A DNA stretch of 64,000 bases from Chitinophaga deserti. GTDB taxonomy: Bacteria > Bacteroidota > Bacteroidia > Chitinophagales > Chitinophagaceae. The translations under genes and the position numbers were made by a program. Shown in pieces: positions 32,188-40,645 of this stretch (position 1 is the stretch's first letter; each line of letters starts with the position of its first letter). The notes beneath the pieces were generated by a model. It saw only the letters and a list, made by a program, of their open reading frames with translations. It had not been told where the DNA came from and ran no database searches. Location of the stretch: NCBI RefSeq assembly GCF_003149455.1, contig NZ_QFFK01000010.1:62001-126000 (forward strand), written 5' to 3'.

Positions 32188-33294
32188 TTATGCGGGTAAC
32201 CTTTGAAAGGTATGTCCGGGGAGGGCGCGCACCATGCCCAGCATTTCCAGTGTGAGCATATCGCCTGCCACCTGGCTGCGCGGAATGCCGCTTTTATACT
32301 GGATTTCGTCCATACTCAGGCGCCCTTCGCCGATCATGTCGAGGATGAGGCGCTGCTGTGGTTCCAGGTCCCGGAAAAGTGCCGTCTGGATAGCTGCTTG
32401 TGGCGAAATGGCCGCCTGCCGCCAGTTTAATTGCGCCGCAATATCTTCCGCAGATGTCACCAATGCGGCTTTATTTTCCCGGATAAGGGCAAGGCACCCG
32501 GCAGATGCGGCATCTCCGATTCGGCCGGGGATTGCCATTACATCACGGTTGTAGCCATTCGCCAGATCTGCAGTTATAAGTGATCCCCCGCTTTCCCCGC
32601 TTTCCATAACAAGTATTCCGTCGCAAATACCCGCCACCACCCGGTTCCTCCGGGGAAAGTGCATCCTGTTTAGGGCGGTGCCGCTGGGGAAATCGCTGAT
32701 AAGCCCTCCCGATTCCCGCATTTGCCGGGCTATGCGGGCATGCTGGGAAGGATACAGGCGGTCCAGCCCGTGAGCCAGCACGCCGATAGTAGGCAGTCCC
32801 GCTTCCAGTGCGGCCTGGTGTGCGGTAATATCAATACCATATGCCATACCGCTCACTATGGTAACATTGAATGGCGCCAGGGCACTCACCAGGGCTTTGC
32901 AGCAGGCAACGCCATAAGCAGTAGGCCTCCGGGTGCCAACGATACCCAGCATGCGGGGCGCCTGCAGGTTAACGGCTCCGCCTGCATACAGTAAAACAGG
33001 AGCATCCCAGCAATGGCGCAGCTTTGCGGGATAATCTTCATCCGTCCAGAATATTGCGCGGATATTATTCCGTTCCATGAACCTGATTTCCGCATCCGTA
33101 CGGTCGAAATCCCTGAATGCCCGGATGGCAGCTGCCCGGGAAGGACCAACAGCAGCTATACGCTCCAGTTCGCGGCGGGAAGCTTTAAAGATGGAAGATG
33201 CATCACCGAAGTGTTCGATGAGATGGCGCGCAACCACATCCCCGATCTGCGGAAGGAAAGAAAGCGCTATGCGGCACTGGGTTTCTGTTGCCAT
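32188..33294 (-). CDS. dprA: DNA-processing protein DprA
   Basis: DprA (368 residues) binds incoming single-stranded DNA and loads RecA during natural transformation. The N-terminal region holds a helix-hairpin-helix-like segment (LEHFGDASSIFKASRRELERIAAVGPSRA, about residues 24-55). The Rossmann core has GIVGTRRPTAYG, VTIVSGMAYGIDITAHQAAL, TIGVLAHGLDRLYPSQH and SDFPSGTALNRMHFPRRNR, then ESGESGGSLITADLA. A C-terminal winged-helix module (LSMDEIQYKSGIPRSQVAGDML) completes the usual layout. No other competence genes are nearby. Confidence 0.96.
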   Translation of the reverse strand: MATETQCRIALSFLPQIGDVVARHLIEHFGDASSIFKASRRELERIAAVGPSRAAAIRAFRDFDRTDAEIRFMERNNIRAIFWTDEDYPAKLRHCWDAPVLLYAGGAVNLQAPRMLGIVGTRRPTAYGVACCKALVSALAPFNVTIVSGMAYGIDITAHQAALEAGLPTIGVLAHGLDRLYPSQHARIARQMRESGGLISDFPSGTALNRMHFPRRNRVVAGICDGILVMESGESGGSLITADLANGYNRDVMAIPGRIGDAASAGCLALIRENKAALVTSAEDIAAQLNWRQAAISPQAAIQTALFRDLEPQQRLILDMIGEGRLSMDEIQYKSGIPRSQVAGDMLTLEMLGMVRALPGHTFQRLPA

Positions 33295-33385
33295 GGATGA
33301 AAAATTAAGGAATCGAAACTAGGGGAATTCCCGCAATTAAAATCGGAGCATATCTCCGTTTTTCGGGGATATTCCCTGTTCTTTT

Positions 33386-33418
33386 TTGATGCTCCAAACA
33401 GAATAATCCCGACTTTTG
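33386..33418 (+). promoter_or_regulatory. Promoter for the HAD phosphatase gene
   Basis: GACTTTTG (33411-33418) matches TAnnTTTG at all but the first base. A TTG at 33386-33388 lies 22 bases upstream, the same spacing as in the guaB promoter. It ends 38 bases before the ATG at 33457. Confidence 0.5.
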
Positions 33419-33456
33419 TGCCGTTACCTCCTTACTTACATTTTAACCATCCGTAT

Positions 33457-34245
33457 ATGCGTTACGTTTGCTTTTTCCTCCTCATTATCGTATCAGCCTG
33501 CAAAACTGCCGGTCCGGCTGCTACAGGTGTTTCTTCAGCACAGCAAAATACATTATCTGCCGGCCCTGCCTGGGCAGCATTGTGGCAGCAGCGTGCGGGA
33601 GAATACAAGGCTTTGTGCCTGCAGGCTTACCGCTCAGCAGGTGCAAGGGTGGAAGAAATGCGCCATCAGCAAACGCTCCGGCCAAGGGCCATCGTTACTG
33701 ATATAGATGAAACCATACTGGATAACAGTCCTTATTCCGCCGCAACTGCACTGGCAGGTAAAACATGGTCGCAGGCTTCGTGGGAAGAGTGGACAGGGAA
33801 AGCCGCAGCAGAACCAGTTCCCGGCGCGCTGGCATTCTTTAAGTTTGCGGCGGAGAGCGGCTTTACCATTTACTATATCACCAACCGCCTTGAAAGCGAA
33901 CGCGCAGCTACATTGAAGAACCTACAGCGCTGTGGATTTCCGCAGGCAGACAATGATCATCTGTTAATGTCTGCCGGTAATTCCGATAAAGAGCCTCGCC
34001 GCAAAGAAGTAGCGATGAAATTTGAGATAGCCATGCTGGTAGGGGATAACCTCAATGACTTCTCCGATATATTTTACAAGCTGCCGGCGGAAGTACGCAA
34101 TGCAAAAGTAGAAGAGATAGAGCAGGGGCTGGGAAGTAAATACATCATGATCCCCAATGCCATGTACGGCGATTGGCTGAGTGCACTCATTCCTAAAGGC
34201 GCCCGCCCTGATAGTGCCCTGCGCAGTGCAATCCGCGTGAATTAA
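33457..34245 (+). CDS. HAD-superfamily acid phosphatase lipoprotein (e(P4)/class C type)
   Basis: This 262-residue lipoprotein starts with MRYVCFFLLIIVSAC, a signal with lipobox VSAC (Cys15). The HAD catalytic motif is VTDIDETILDNSPY near residue 88, with both Asp residues. Motif II follows in YYITNRLESER, the Lys region in KEPRRKEVAM and the acidic motif in LVGDNLNDFSD. Family members are surface nucleotidases that release phosphate from 5'-nucleotides, including NMN, and are anchored in the outer membrane. The ATG at 33457 is chosen over an in-frame ATG at 33418 because only the former begins a signal peptide and the latter overlaps the promoter. Confidence 0.92.
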   Translation: MRYVCFFLLIIVSACKTAGPAATGVSSAQQNTLSAGPAWAALWQQRAGEYKALCLQAYRSAGARVEEMRHQQTLRPRAIVTDIDETILDNSPYSAATALAGKTWSQASWEEWTGKAAAEPVPGALAFFKFAAESGFTIYYITNRLESERAATLKNLQRCGFPQADNDHLLMSAGNSDKEPRRKEVAMKFEIAMLVGDNLNDFSDIFYKLPAEVRNAKVEEIEQGLGSKYIMIPNAMYGDWLSALIPKGARPDSALRSAIRVN

Positions 34246-34671
34246 CCGCTAAAGCATGAATAAGATTAATCAATGGAAACCATCCCGTAGTACGGCTTTG
34301 GCAGTTGAGTGCAATTCACTGAATTGTACTTAGTTTCTGAAGGATTTATGCTGCACAATAATTGTTACATAGAATATCACCTCCTTTCTCCCAATTCATT
34401 AACCTCCAATGTGATATATCGATAGGTTTTCCCGTTACCCGCAGGTGGAAATAAAAGCATTATCGTAAGAAATATTGCGGTAGAATGCACACGGTTTTTT
34501 CCATTGCATTTTTTGTTGCTGCGATTAGTTTATACAACAACCTGATTTCTGCATATATGATTACATGTAATGCAGTATTGAATATTGCCTGTTAATGTTT
34601 TTCACTTCTGCATGAAACGCCCCGCCAGTATACATTGCCCGGCTCTGTGATGGAGATTTGAATATCAGACA
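34246..34671. other. 426-base AT-rich gap with no supported gene
   Basis: The interval between the acid phosphatase gene and the DinB-like gene is noticeably AT-rich and has no open frame with coding character. It has no clear hairpin terminator and no match to the -7 promoter core with a gene in the right place. It may be the remains of a lost gene or untranslated sequence. Confidence 0.5.
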
Positions 34672-35133
34672 TTACTCTTCCAGCAATCCAAATTGCGTGA
34701 AGTGATGACGGAAATGCTTCTGATGAAAACGCTGCCAGTCCTCATACCCGATGGGTCCAAAAACAATATGAATCGCCTGATGAGCAGGGTTTTCTGTGTA
34801 GAACCTGAAGAAGCCGGCCAGCGCCGCCAGCATATGCTGAATTGCAGTCTCTAAATCAGGATAACGATTACGCCCTTCCTTTACCAACGGGTTGCGGAAC
34901 CCGCGCGACAAAGGCTTATCAGTATGGAGCCATTCAATCATTTGCGGGAGCTTTTCAGGAGGCACCAACACCTGCACCGGCATATCACCTGTTGAATGAA
35001 GGAGTATACTTTCCAGGTGTTCTATCATCTGCTGTGCGGTCATCGATCCCCAAACCGGTGTAGCGGAAGGCTCCAGCCTGTTTAGTAAAGGGACCAGTAC
35101 ATCGGTTTGGGCAAGCGGGAATAATTGTTCCAT
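34672..35133 (-). CDS. DinB/DUF1569-like small protein
   Basis: This 153-residue protein looks like a four-helix DinB-like protein of the DUF1569 type. Features are TPVWGSMTAQQMIEHLESI near residue 25, with the first candidate metal ligand (His39), a GPIGYEDWQRFHQKHFRHHF segment near the C-terminus with clustered His, and the PLSRGFRNPL turn. Some relatives are fused to or neighbour phenylacetate-degradation enzymes, but nothing here supports that pathway. It begins six bases after the stop of the OmpA/PorE-like gene on the same strand and is very likely co-transcribed with it. Confidence 0.7.
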   Translation of the reverse strand: MEQLFPLAQTDVLVPLLNRLEPSATPVWGSMTAQQMIEHLESILLHSTGDMPVQVLVPPEKLPQMIEWLHTDKPLSRGFRNPLVKEGRNRYPDLETAIQHMLAALAGFFRFYTENPAHQAIHIVFGPIGYEDWQRFHQKHFRHHFTQFGLLEE

Positions 35134-35139
35134 ATTCTT

Positions 35140-37014
35140 TTACTGTAAGCTGATGATCCTGAGTTCGGTTCTCCGGTTTTGCGCACGGCCTGCTTCGGTA
35201 TCGTTACTGTCTAAGGGTTTGGTTTCCCCATACCCTTTTGCTTTCAGCCTTGTTGCGGTAATACCATTTTGTGCAAGGTAATCTACAACAGATTTAGCGC
35301 GGTTGAGCGACAATTGCAGGTTAGCGGCATCACTGCCAACATTGTCTGTATGTCCGCTGATCTCCACCTGCAGGTTTGCATTTTCTTTGAGGAAAGCTAC
35401 CAGCTTATCCATCTCCGTTGCGGATGCGGGCTCTAATACATACTGGTTAGACGGGAAGAAGATGTTACGAAGCACCAGCGTTGCATTGGCCTCTATGGGA
35501 ATGAGCGGAATGTTTTTCTCGAAGGGCTTGCCTTCCTGATTGCCGGTGAGAGAGAAGTTATCTGAATAGAACAGGTAACCTTTCCGGGTTACGTTAAAGG
35601 CATAGTCTTTCCCGGTGGGCAGGGGTACCAGGTAATCGCCGTTTTGATTACTGCGGATGGTGGCCACCTGCTGGCGGGTGGAGAGTTCAATAAGATTGAG
35701 TTCAGCCGGCAGGCGTTGCTGTGTTTTAGCATCAAACACGTACCCGCGGATGTAGAGCGTTGGAAGCGGACGGGCTTCGGGATATAGTTCGAAGCTATAG
35801 ATGTCCAATGCCCCGCGAGAATCGCCCCGGTCGGATGCGAAGTATGCTGTGCGGCCATCGGCTGCTACTGTTAAACTGCCATCTTCTTCAATGGTATTGA
35901 TGGGGTAGCCCAGGTTTACAGGATTTCCCCAGGAGCCATCAGGCTGTTTGCGGCAATAATAAAGGTCGAGGCCGCCGAAGCCGGGATGCCCGTCTGATGC
36001 GAAGAAGAGTGTTTGCCCGTCGGCATGCAGATAAGGCGTGGTTTCCCTGCCTTTGGTATTGATGTTAGGGCCAAGCCTTTCTGCGAGGGTCCACTGGCCT
36101 TCGGCATTCCGGGTGCTGAAAAAGATGTCGGAACCCGCGTCGGGCGTGGCACGCACGAAGTAAATGGATTGTTTATCGGGGGAAAGGCAGGGTTGGGATT
36201 CCCATACTTCCGTATTGATGGCAGGACCAATATTCTTTGGTTGTGTCCATCCGCCGCCGGCAGCGCGCATAGAGAAATAAATATCGCAGGAGCCGCGGCC
36301 GGTGGGGAAGTCGCAACCAGTGTAAACCAGCATCTCACCATCCTGGGAGATGTTCTGCGCTCCTTCGTTGAATGCGGTGTTCACGGGTTCGCCCATGTCT
36401 TTGGCAGAATTCCATAGCAGGCTGTCGCGCCCGGCAATAAAGAAATCTTCATTTCTGCCTCCCACGCGGCGGGTAAATACGAGTGTTTTACCGTCGATGG
36501 TAGGTGAGGGGAAGTATTCCGGATCGGGGGTATTTACGGATTCTCCGAGGTTATGCGGCTGGAAGGGAACGGGTTGTGTGGTAACGGCGAACTCCAGGTT
36601 CTTTTTAAGCTGCTTTGCGCGGGTAGAAACATTTTTTGCGGTGAGTTCATAGCGGCTGAGGAGGTCCAGCGCTTCGCGGAACTTACCGTTACCGGCCATG
36701 GCACGTGCCTGGGAAGGGGCAACGGATTTGAGACCTGTGGAATCGAGCTCGCCGAGTTTAAGGAAAGCCTGTTCTGCCTCCGTATACTGTTTCATGGCGA
36801 GATAGGTGAGGCCCATCTGTCCGTACGCATCAGGAAAAGCGGGTTTGGTGCGTACCGCTTCCTGGAGGAGGCGGATGGCTTCCGGATATTGATATTCCCG
36901 CATGGCGGTCATGGATTGTTCGAGCAGTTCCATGGCTTTACGGGTGGCTTTATCCGGCTGTTGGGCGAAAGCTTGCATGCTGATAAGGCAGCAGCATAAC
37001 AGGAGTTTTTTCAT
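35140..37014 (-). CDS. PorE-like TPR/propeller/OmpA outer-membrane lipid-wall linker protein
   Basis: This protein (about 624 residues) has a signal peptide (MKKLLLCCCLISMQAFAQ), then four parts in order. TPR repeats occupy about residues 20-150, with AFPDAYGQMGLTYLAMKQY. A PD40/WD40-like propeller spans about 165-420, with repeats such as EYFPSPTIDGKTLVFTRR and ESQPCLSPDKQSIYFVRA. A carboxypeptidase-regulatory-like domain lies near 425-510 (IRGYVFDAKTQQRLPAEL), and an OmpA peptidoglycan-binding domain ends the protein (VEISGHTDNVGSDAANLQLS, then RTELRII). This is the architecture of PorE, a type IX secretion component in Porphyromonas, though paralogues with other roles exist. The start at 37014 has AGAGG eight bases upstream. 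Confidence 0.88.
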   Translation of the reverse strand: MKKLLLCCCLISMQAFAQQPDKATRKAMELLEQSMTAMREYQYPEAIRLLQEAVRTKPAFPDAYGQMGLTYLAMKQYTEAEQAFLKLGELDSTGLKSVAPSQARAMAGNGKFREALDLLSRYELTAKNVSTRAKQLKKNLEFAVTTQPVPFQPHNLGESVNTPDPEYFPSPTIDGKTLVFTRRVGGRNEDFFIAGRDSLLWNSAKDMGEPVNTAFNEGAQNISQDGEMLVYTGCDFPTGRGSCDIYFSMRAAGGGWTQPKNIGPAINTEVWESQPCLSPDKQSIYFVRATPDAGSDIFFSTRNAEGQWTLAERLGPNINTKGRETTPYLHADGQTLFFASDGHPGFGGLDLYYCRKQPDGSWGNPVNLGYPINTIEEDGSLTVAADGRTAYFASDRGDSRGALDIYSFELYPEARPLPTLYIRGYVFDAKTQQRLPAELNLIELSTRQQVATIRSNQNGDYLVPLPTGKDYAFNVTRKGYLFYSDNFSLTGNQEGKPFEKNIPLIPIEANATLVLRNIFFPSNQYVLEPASATEMDKLVAFLKENANLQVEISGHTDNVGSDAANLQLSLNRAKSVVDYLAQNGITATRLKAKGYGETKPLDSNDTEAGRAQNRRTELRIISLQ

Positions 37015-37078
37015 AGTGACCTCTAAATAACGAAAAAAAAGCAGGCGCATTGCATGATGGCCTTACAGTGGAAGATGA

Positions 37079-37702
37079 TCAGGGTACGTTCAGGTATTTA
37101 TGGATCTGCAGGGAGATCTGCCATTTGGGATGGGCTTTCACGTAATCGATGATGAGAGGCGTCATTTCCTTCTCACGGCTCCATTCCGGCTGGAGGTATA
37201 GTTTGCAGGAAGGAGATGCCAAAGCAGCATACTTTTCTGCCCATGCAAAATCGGATTTGTTGTAAATAACGATTTTCAGTTCATGTGCAGCCTCACAAAC
37301 TTCCGGCAGCGGGGCTTTAAACTTCTTGGGGGAAAGGGTGATCCAGTCCCACTCTCCGGATAAGGGAGAAGATCCGGATGTTTCCATATGGGTGCGGAAG
37401 CCTTCTGCATGGAGCGCCTTTGTGAGGGCGCCGAGGTCATGCATGAGGGGTTCTCCGCCTGTAATAACAGCAATACGGCCGGGGTGGGCGGCTGCTTCAG
37501 ACACCAGCTCGCTCACAGGGCGCACGGGATGTTTGGAAGCATCCCAGCTTTCCTTTACATCGCACCATACGCAGCCCACATCACATCCACCTAAACGGAT
37601 GAAGTAAGCCGCTTTCCCCTGATGGAGCCCTTCTCCCTGAATGGTGTAGAAGGATTCCATCACGGGCAGTACGGTTGTTGTATGTAGCGTTGCTGTCGTC
37701 AT
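37079..37702 (-). CDS. queE: 7-carboxy-7-deazaguanine synthase
   Basis: QueE (207 residues) is a radical-SAM enzyme that contracts the ring of 6-carboxy-tetrahydropterin on the way to queuosine. The iron-sulfur motif is CDVGCVWC (CX3CX2C) preceded by YFIRLGG. ESFYTIQGEGLHQGKAAYF at the N-terminus, the SAM-binding GGEP in AVITGGEPLMH, and THMETSGSSPL are family blocks. The C-terminal LYLQPEW and ISLQIHKYLNVP also match. The start at 37702 is chosen because a longer reading would begin inside the promoter core, which ends four bases upstream. It lies 33 bases after folD on the same strand. Confidence 0.95.
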   Translation of the reverse strand: MTTATLHTTTVLPVMESFYTIQGEGLHQGKAAYFIRLGGCDVGCVWCDVKESWDASKHPVRPVSELVSEAAAHPGRIAVITGGEPLMHDLGALTKALHAEGFRTHMETSGSSPLSGEWDWITLSPKKFKAPLPEVCEAAHELKIVIYNKSDFAWAEKYAALASPSCKLYLQPEWSREKEMTPLIIDYVKAHPKWQISLQIHKYLNVP

Positions 37703-37706
37703 ATTG

Positions 37707-37714
37707 CAAAGGTA
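37707..37714 (-). promoter_or_regulatory. Bacteroidota -7 promoter element for queE, adjacent to the start codon
   Basis: The minus strand reads TACCTTTG and ends four bases before the queE ATG. Transcription would start at or next to the ATG, giving a leaderless mRNA. The element lies between the folD stop and queE. Confidence 0.65.
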
Positions 37715-37735
37715 CGTCAATCTGGCTGGCTGCTT

Positions 37736-38623
37736 TTAGTTCTGGTTACCCTTAGTGCCGATGGCGGCCTGATAGGTGTTTTTCAGCAGAGCAGCGATGG
37801 TCATGGGGCCTACACCACCGGGTACCGGCGTAATGAAGCTCGCTTTGGGCGCTACTTCGGCATAGTTCACATCACCTACAAGGCGGAAACCGCTTTTCTT
37901 GGTCTCGTCCGGGATACGGTGGATACCTACGTCCACGATCACGGCACCTTCTTTTACCATATCGCCTGTCACGAAATGCGGGCGGCCTACAGCGGCTACC
38001 ACGATATCGGCCTGGAGGCAGAGTTCCTTCAGGTTATGGGTATGAGAGTGACAAAGTGTAACGGTGCAGTTGCCGGGATTGCTGTTGCGGCTGAGCAGGA
38101 TGCTCACGGGCGTGCCTACGATGTGGCTGCGGCCGATAACTACTGCATGTTTGCCTTTGGTTTCAATGTTGTAATGTTCCAGCATCAGCATAATACCGTA
38201 GGGCGTAGCCGGCAGGAAGGCGGGAAGACCGCTCACCATTTTACCCACGTTCATGGGATGGAAGCCATCCACATCCTTACTGGGATCGATGGTATTGATT
38301 ACCAGTTCCTCATTGATGCGTTTGGGAAGGGGAAGCTGTACGAGGATACCGTCGATATCGGGGTTCTCGTTCAGCATAATAATATGATCGAGCAGGTGCT
38401 TTTCGGAGATGGTGTCTTCAAAACGGAGGAGGGTGCTGTTGTACCCGATTTCCGCGCATGACTTCACTTTGGACGCTACGTAAGTTTCGCTGGCGCCATC
38501 GTTACCAACGAGGATGGCTGCGAGGTGTGGGACTTTTTTGCCCTGTGCTTTCAAGGCGGCTGTTTGAATAGCCAGCTGGTCCTTAATTGCCTGAGAAGAG
38601 AGTTTGCCGTCTAAAATTTGCAT
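37736..38623 (-). CDS. folD: Bifunctional methylenetetrahydrofolate dehydrogenase/cyclohydrolase
   Basis: FolD (295 residues) interconverts 5,10-methylene- and 10-formyl-tetrahydrofolate, supplying one-carbon units for purines. The substrate and catalytic block YVASKVKSCAEIGYNSTL contains the Tyr and Lys of the active site. ILVQLPLPKRIN, PSKDVDGFHPMNVG and the NADP-binding VVIGRSHIVGTPVS follow, and PVPGGVGPMTIAALLKNT closes the protein. The length is standard. The start at 38623 is used: a longer reading would begin with TTG in the promoter core. The mRNA is predicted to be almost leaderless. Confidence 0.97.
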   Translation of the reverse strand: MQILDGKLSSQAIKDQLAIQTAALKAQGKKVPHLAAILVGNDGASETYVASKVKSCAEIGYNSTLLRFEDTISEKHLLDHIIMLNENPDIDGILVQLPLPKRINEELVINTIDPSKDVDGFHPMNVGKMVSGLPAFLPATPYGIMLMLEHYNIETKGKHAVVIGRSHIVGTPVSILLSRNSNPGNCTVTLCHSHTHNLKELCLQADIVVAAVGRPHFVTGDMVKEGAVIVDVGIHRIPDETKKSGFRLVGDVNYAEVAPKASFITPVPGGVGPMTIAALLKNTYQAAIGTKGNQN

Positions 38624-38626
38624 GCG

Positions 38627-38634
38627 CAAAGGTA
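38627..38634 (-). promoter_or_regulatory. Bacteroidota -7 promoter element for folD, adjacent to the start codon
   Basis: The minus strand reads TACCTTTG, the same octamer as before queE, and ends three bases before the folD ATG. Both genes are thus predicted to be transcribed from their own start codons. Confidence 0.65.
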
Positions 38635-38657
38635 GTGAAAATGGCGGACAAACGAAA

Positions 38658-38681
38658 GGGGCTGCCTAGCCTGGCAGCCCC
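38658..38681 (-). terminator. Hairpin terminator after pckA
   Basis: GGGGCTGCC (38658-38666) pairs with GGCAGCCCC (38673-38681) around a six-base loop. Read on the minus strand it is followed by TTT, a short T-run. It lies between the pckA stop and the folD promoter. Confidence 0.75.
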
Positions 38682-38738
38682 TAAACCAAATTGATAAATG
38701 AACGTAGGAATCTATAATTATAAAGGCAAAACGGTGTG

Positions 38739-40340
38739 TCAGAGGGTTGGTGCGGCAGCCAGGATCTCAGGATCGGCCTTAGCAGCGTATTTTTCAAAGT
38801 TTTTCAGGAATTGCGAAACCAGGTCGGCAGACTGGGCATCATATGCCGCAGGGTCGGCCCAGGTATTGCGCGGTTCCAGTATTTCGTCGGGCACACCGGG
38901 AACGGATTCCGGAATGGAGAGCCTGAACTGGCCGTAGATTTTGTAAGCGGCTTTGTCCAGCACCCCGTTCAGGGCGGCGGTGATCATGGCGCGCGTGTAG
39001 GAAAGCCTGATACGGGAGCCGGTGCCGAAAGCACCACCCGTCCAGCCGGTGTTGATCATCCATACATTCACCTCGTGCTTCCGCATTCTTTCACCCAGCA
39101 TCTGCGCGTAACGGGCAGGGTGGAGGGGAAGGAAGGGTGCACCAAAGCAGGCGCTGAAGGTGGATTTGGGTTCCGTAATACCTGTTTCCGTACCTGCTAC
39201 CTTGGCCGTATAACCGGAAATGAACTGGTACATGGCCTGTTCAGGAGTAAGCCGGCTGATAGGGGGCAGTACGCCATAAGCGTCGCAGGTGAGGAAGAAG
39301 ATATTCTTAGGAATGCCACCGATAGAGGGCTCCTTGGCGTTGGCGATGTAAGAGAGCGGATAGGAAACACGGGTATTTTCCGTGATTTTGCCGCTGGCGT
39401 AGTTCACCTCGTTGGTATCGGGGAAGAACATCACGTTCTCCAGCAGGGCGCCTTCGCGCACGGCATTGAAGATAGCGGGTTCCTTTTCCGCGCTGAGATC
39501 GATGGTTTTGGCATAGCATCCGCCTTCGAAGTTGAAGACGCCGTCTGCCGTCCAGCCATGCTCGTCGTCCCCGATGAGCTTACGCTCAGGGTCTGCGCTG
39601 AGGGTGGTTTTGCCGGTGCCGCTGAGGCCGAAGAATACAGCAGTATCCCCTTCTGCGCCCTGGTTGGCGGAGCAGTGCATGCTCAGCACGTTGTGGGCAT
39701 GGGGCAGCAGATAGTTCAGGATGGTGAATACCCCTTTCTTGATCTCCCCGGTATAGGCGGTGCCGCCGATGAGGATCATTTTACGGGTAAAGCTCACAAC
39801 GGCGAAGTTATGTTGCCGGGTACCGTCGGTAGCAGGGTCGGCATGCAGGCCCGGGGCCTGGATAACGGTCCACTCCGGCTCATACTGCTCCAGCTCTTCC
39901 TCGGAAGGGCGCAGGAACATATTATATGCAAAAAGACTGCTATAGGGCGATTCCGTGATAACGCGGATGTTCAGCCGGTACGCCGGATCGGCGCAGGCCA
40001 TACAGTCACGTACCCAAACGGGCTTGCCACTAAAGTAACGGGTGATCTTGCGGTACAGTTTCTCAAAGTTGTCAGCAGAAAATGGCTGGTTAAAGTCGTT
40101 CCAGTTGACGGTGTCGGCGGTCAGATCGTCTTTCACGATAAACTTGTCCTTCGGGGAACGGCCTGTGAACTCGCCCGTGTTGACGACTAACGCCCCTGTG
40201 CTGCTCAGACAGCCTTCCGAGCGCTGCAGCGTTTGCGCAGTCAGCTCGTCCGGGGATAGTTGGTAATGTACATCGGCGACGTTCTCTATGCCCAGTTCCC
40301 GCAATTCTCTGAGTGTATCCTTTACACTGCTGATTTGCAT
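38739..40340 (-). CDS. pckA: ATP-dependent phosphoenolpyruvate carboxykinase
   Basis: PckA (533 residues) interconverts oxaloacetate and phosphoenolpyruvate with ATP, the first step of gluconeogenesis. The kinase P-loop is GLSGTGKTTLSADP. STGALVVNTGEFTGRSPKDKF near residue 25, the metal-binding IGDDEHGWT, and FEGGCYAKTIDLS are typical of the ATP-type enzyme. The C-terminal NVWMINTGWTGGAFGTGSR and IRLSYTRAMI segments are also present. The size is normal. It stands alone between its own promoter at 40367 and a terminator. Confidence 0.98.
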   Translation of the reverse strand: MQISSVKDTLRELRELGIENVADVHYQLSPDELTAQTLQRSEGCLSSTGALVVNTGEFTGRSPKDKFIVKDDLTADTVNWNDFNQPFSADNFEKLYRKITRYFSGKPVWVRDCMACADPAYRLNIRVITESPYSSLFAYNMFLRPSEEELEQYEPEWTVIQAPGLHADPATDGTRQHNFAVVSFTRKMILIGGTAYTGEIKKGVFTILNYLLPHAHNVLSMHCSANQGAEGDTAVFFGLSGTGKTTLSADPERKLIGDDEHGWTADGVFNFEGGCYAKTIDLSAEKEPAIFNAVREGALLENVMFFPDTNEVNYASGKITENTRVSYPLSYIANAKEPSIGGIPKNIFFLTCDAYGVLPPISRLTPEQAMYQFISGYTAKVAGTETGITEPKSTFSACFGAPFLPLHPARYAQMLGERMRKHEVNVWMINTGWTGGAFGTGSRIRLSYTRAMITAALNGVLDKAAYKIYGQFRLSIPESVPGVPDEILEPRNTWADPAAYDAQSADLVSQFLKNFEKYAAKADPEILAAAPTL

Positions 40341-40366
40341 AAAGAAAGATTGTTTTGGTGTAATGG

Positions 40367-40374
40367 CAAAACTA
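40367..40374 (-). promoter_or_regulatory. Bacteroidota -7 promoter element for pckA
   Basis: The minus strand reads TAGTTTTG, an exact match to TAnnTTTG, and ends 26 bases before the pckA ATG. The 305-base divergent gap up to pepP (40341-40645) also holds the pepP promoter and otherwise shows only AT-rich sequence. Confidence 0.65.
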
Positions 40375-40574
40375 GGGATTTTTTGATAACGTTAAATTTG
40401 ATGGGTGTTGTGACGTACAATTTTGTTTGAAAATCTACTTTTAAGCGGTGTTTTTTAGAAAATATTCAATTCCACCGATTCCAATTTGTCCGAAAAGCAA
40501 TTAACCCCTATAATATATTTATGGTGAATAATCTACCAGTATGGGGGAATATTGAACCGGTCGGGAAACGGCCG

Positions 40575-40606
40575 TTTGGCGGGTTTCTTATTTTCCGGTA
40601 AGTTTG
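40575..40606 (+). promoter_or_regulatory. Promoter for pepP with -33 and -7 elements
   Basis: TTTG at 40575-40578 and TAAGTTTG at 40599-40606 are separated by 20 bases, matching the Bacteroidota consensus at both elements. The pepP ATG lies 39 bases after the core. This is the best full promoter in the window. Confidence 0.8.
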
Positions 40607-40645
40607 ACCTCAAAAGCAAGAAAAAGCAGTAAAAAAGACGCATAA

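Noticed and set aside
38736..40190. 484-codon plus-strand frame opposite pckA
   Set aside because: It is a shadow of the pckA coding strand with no family motif.
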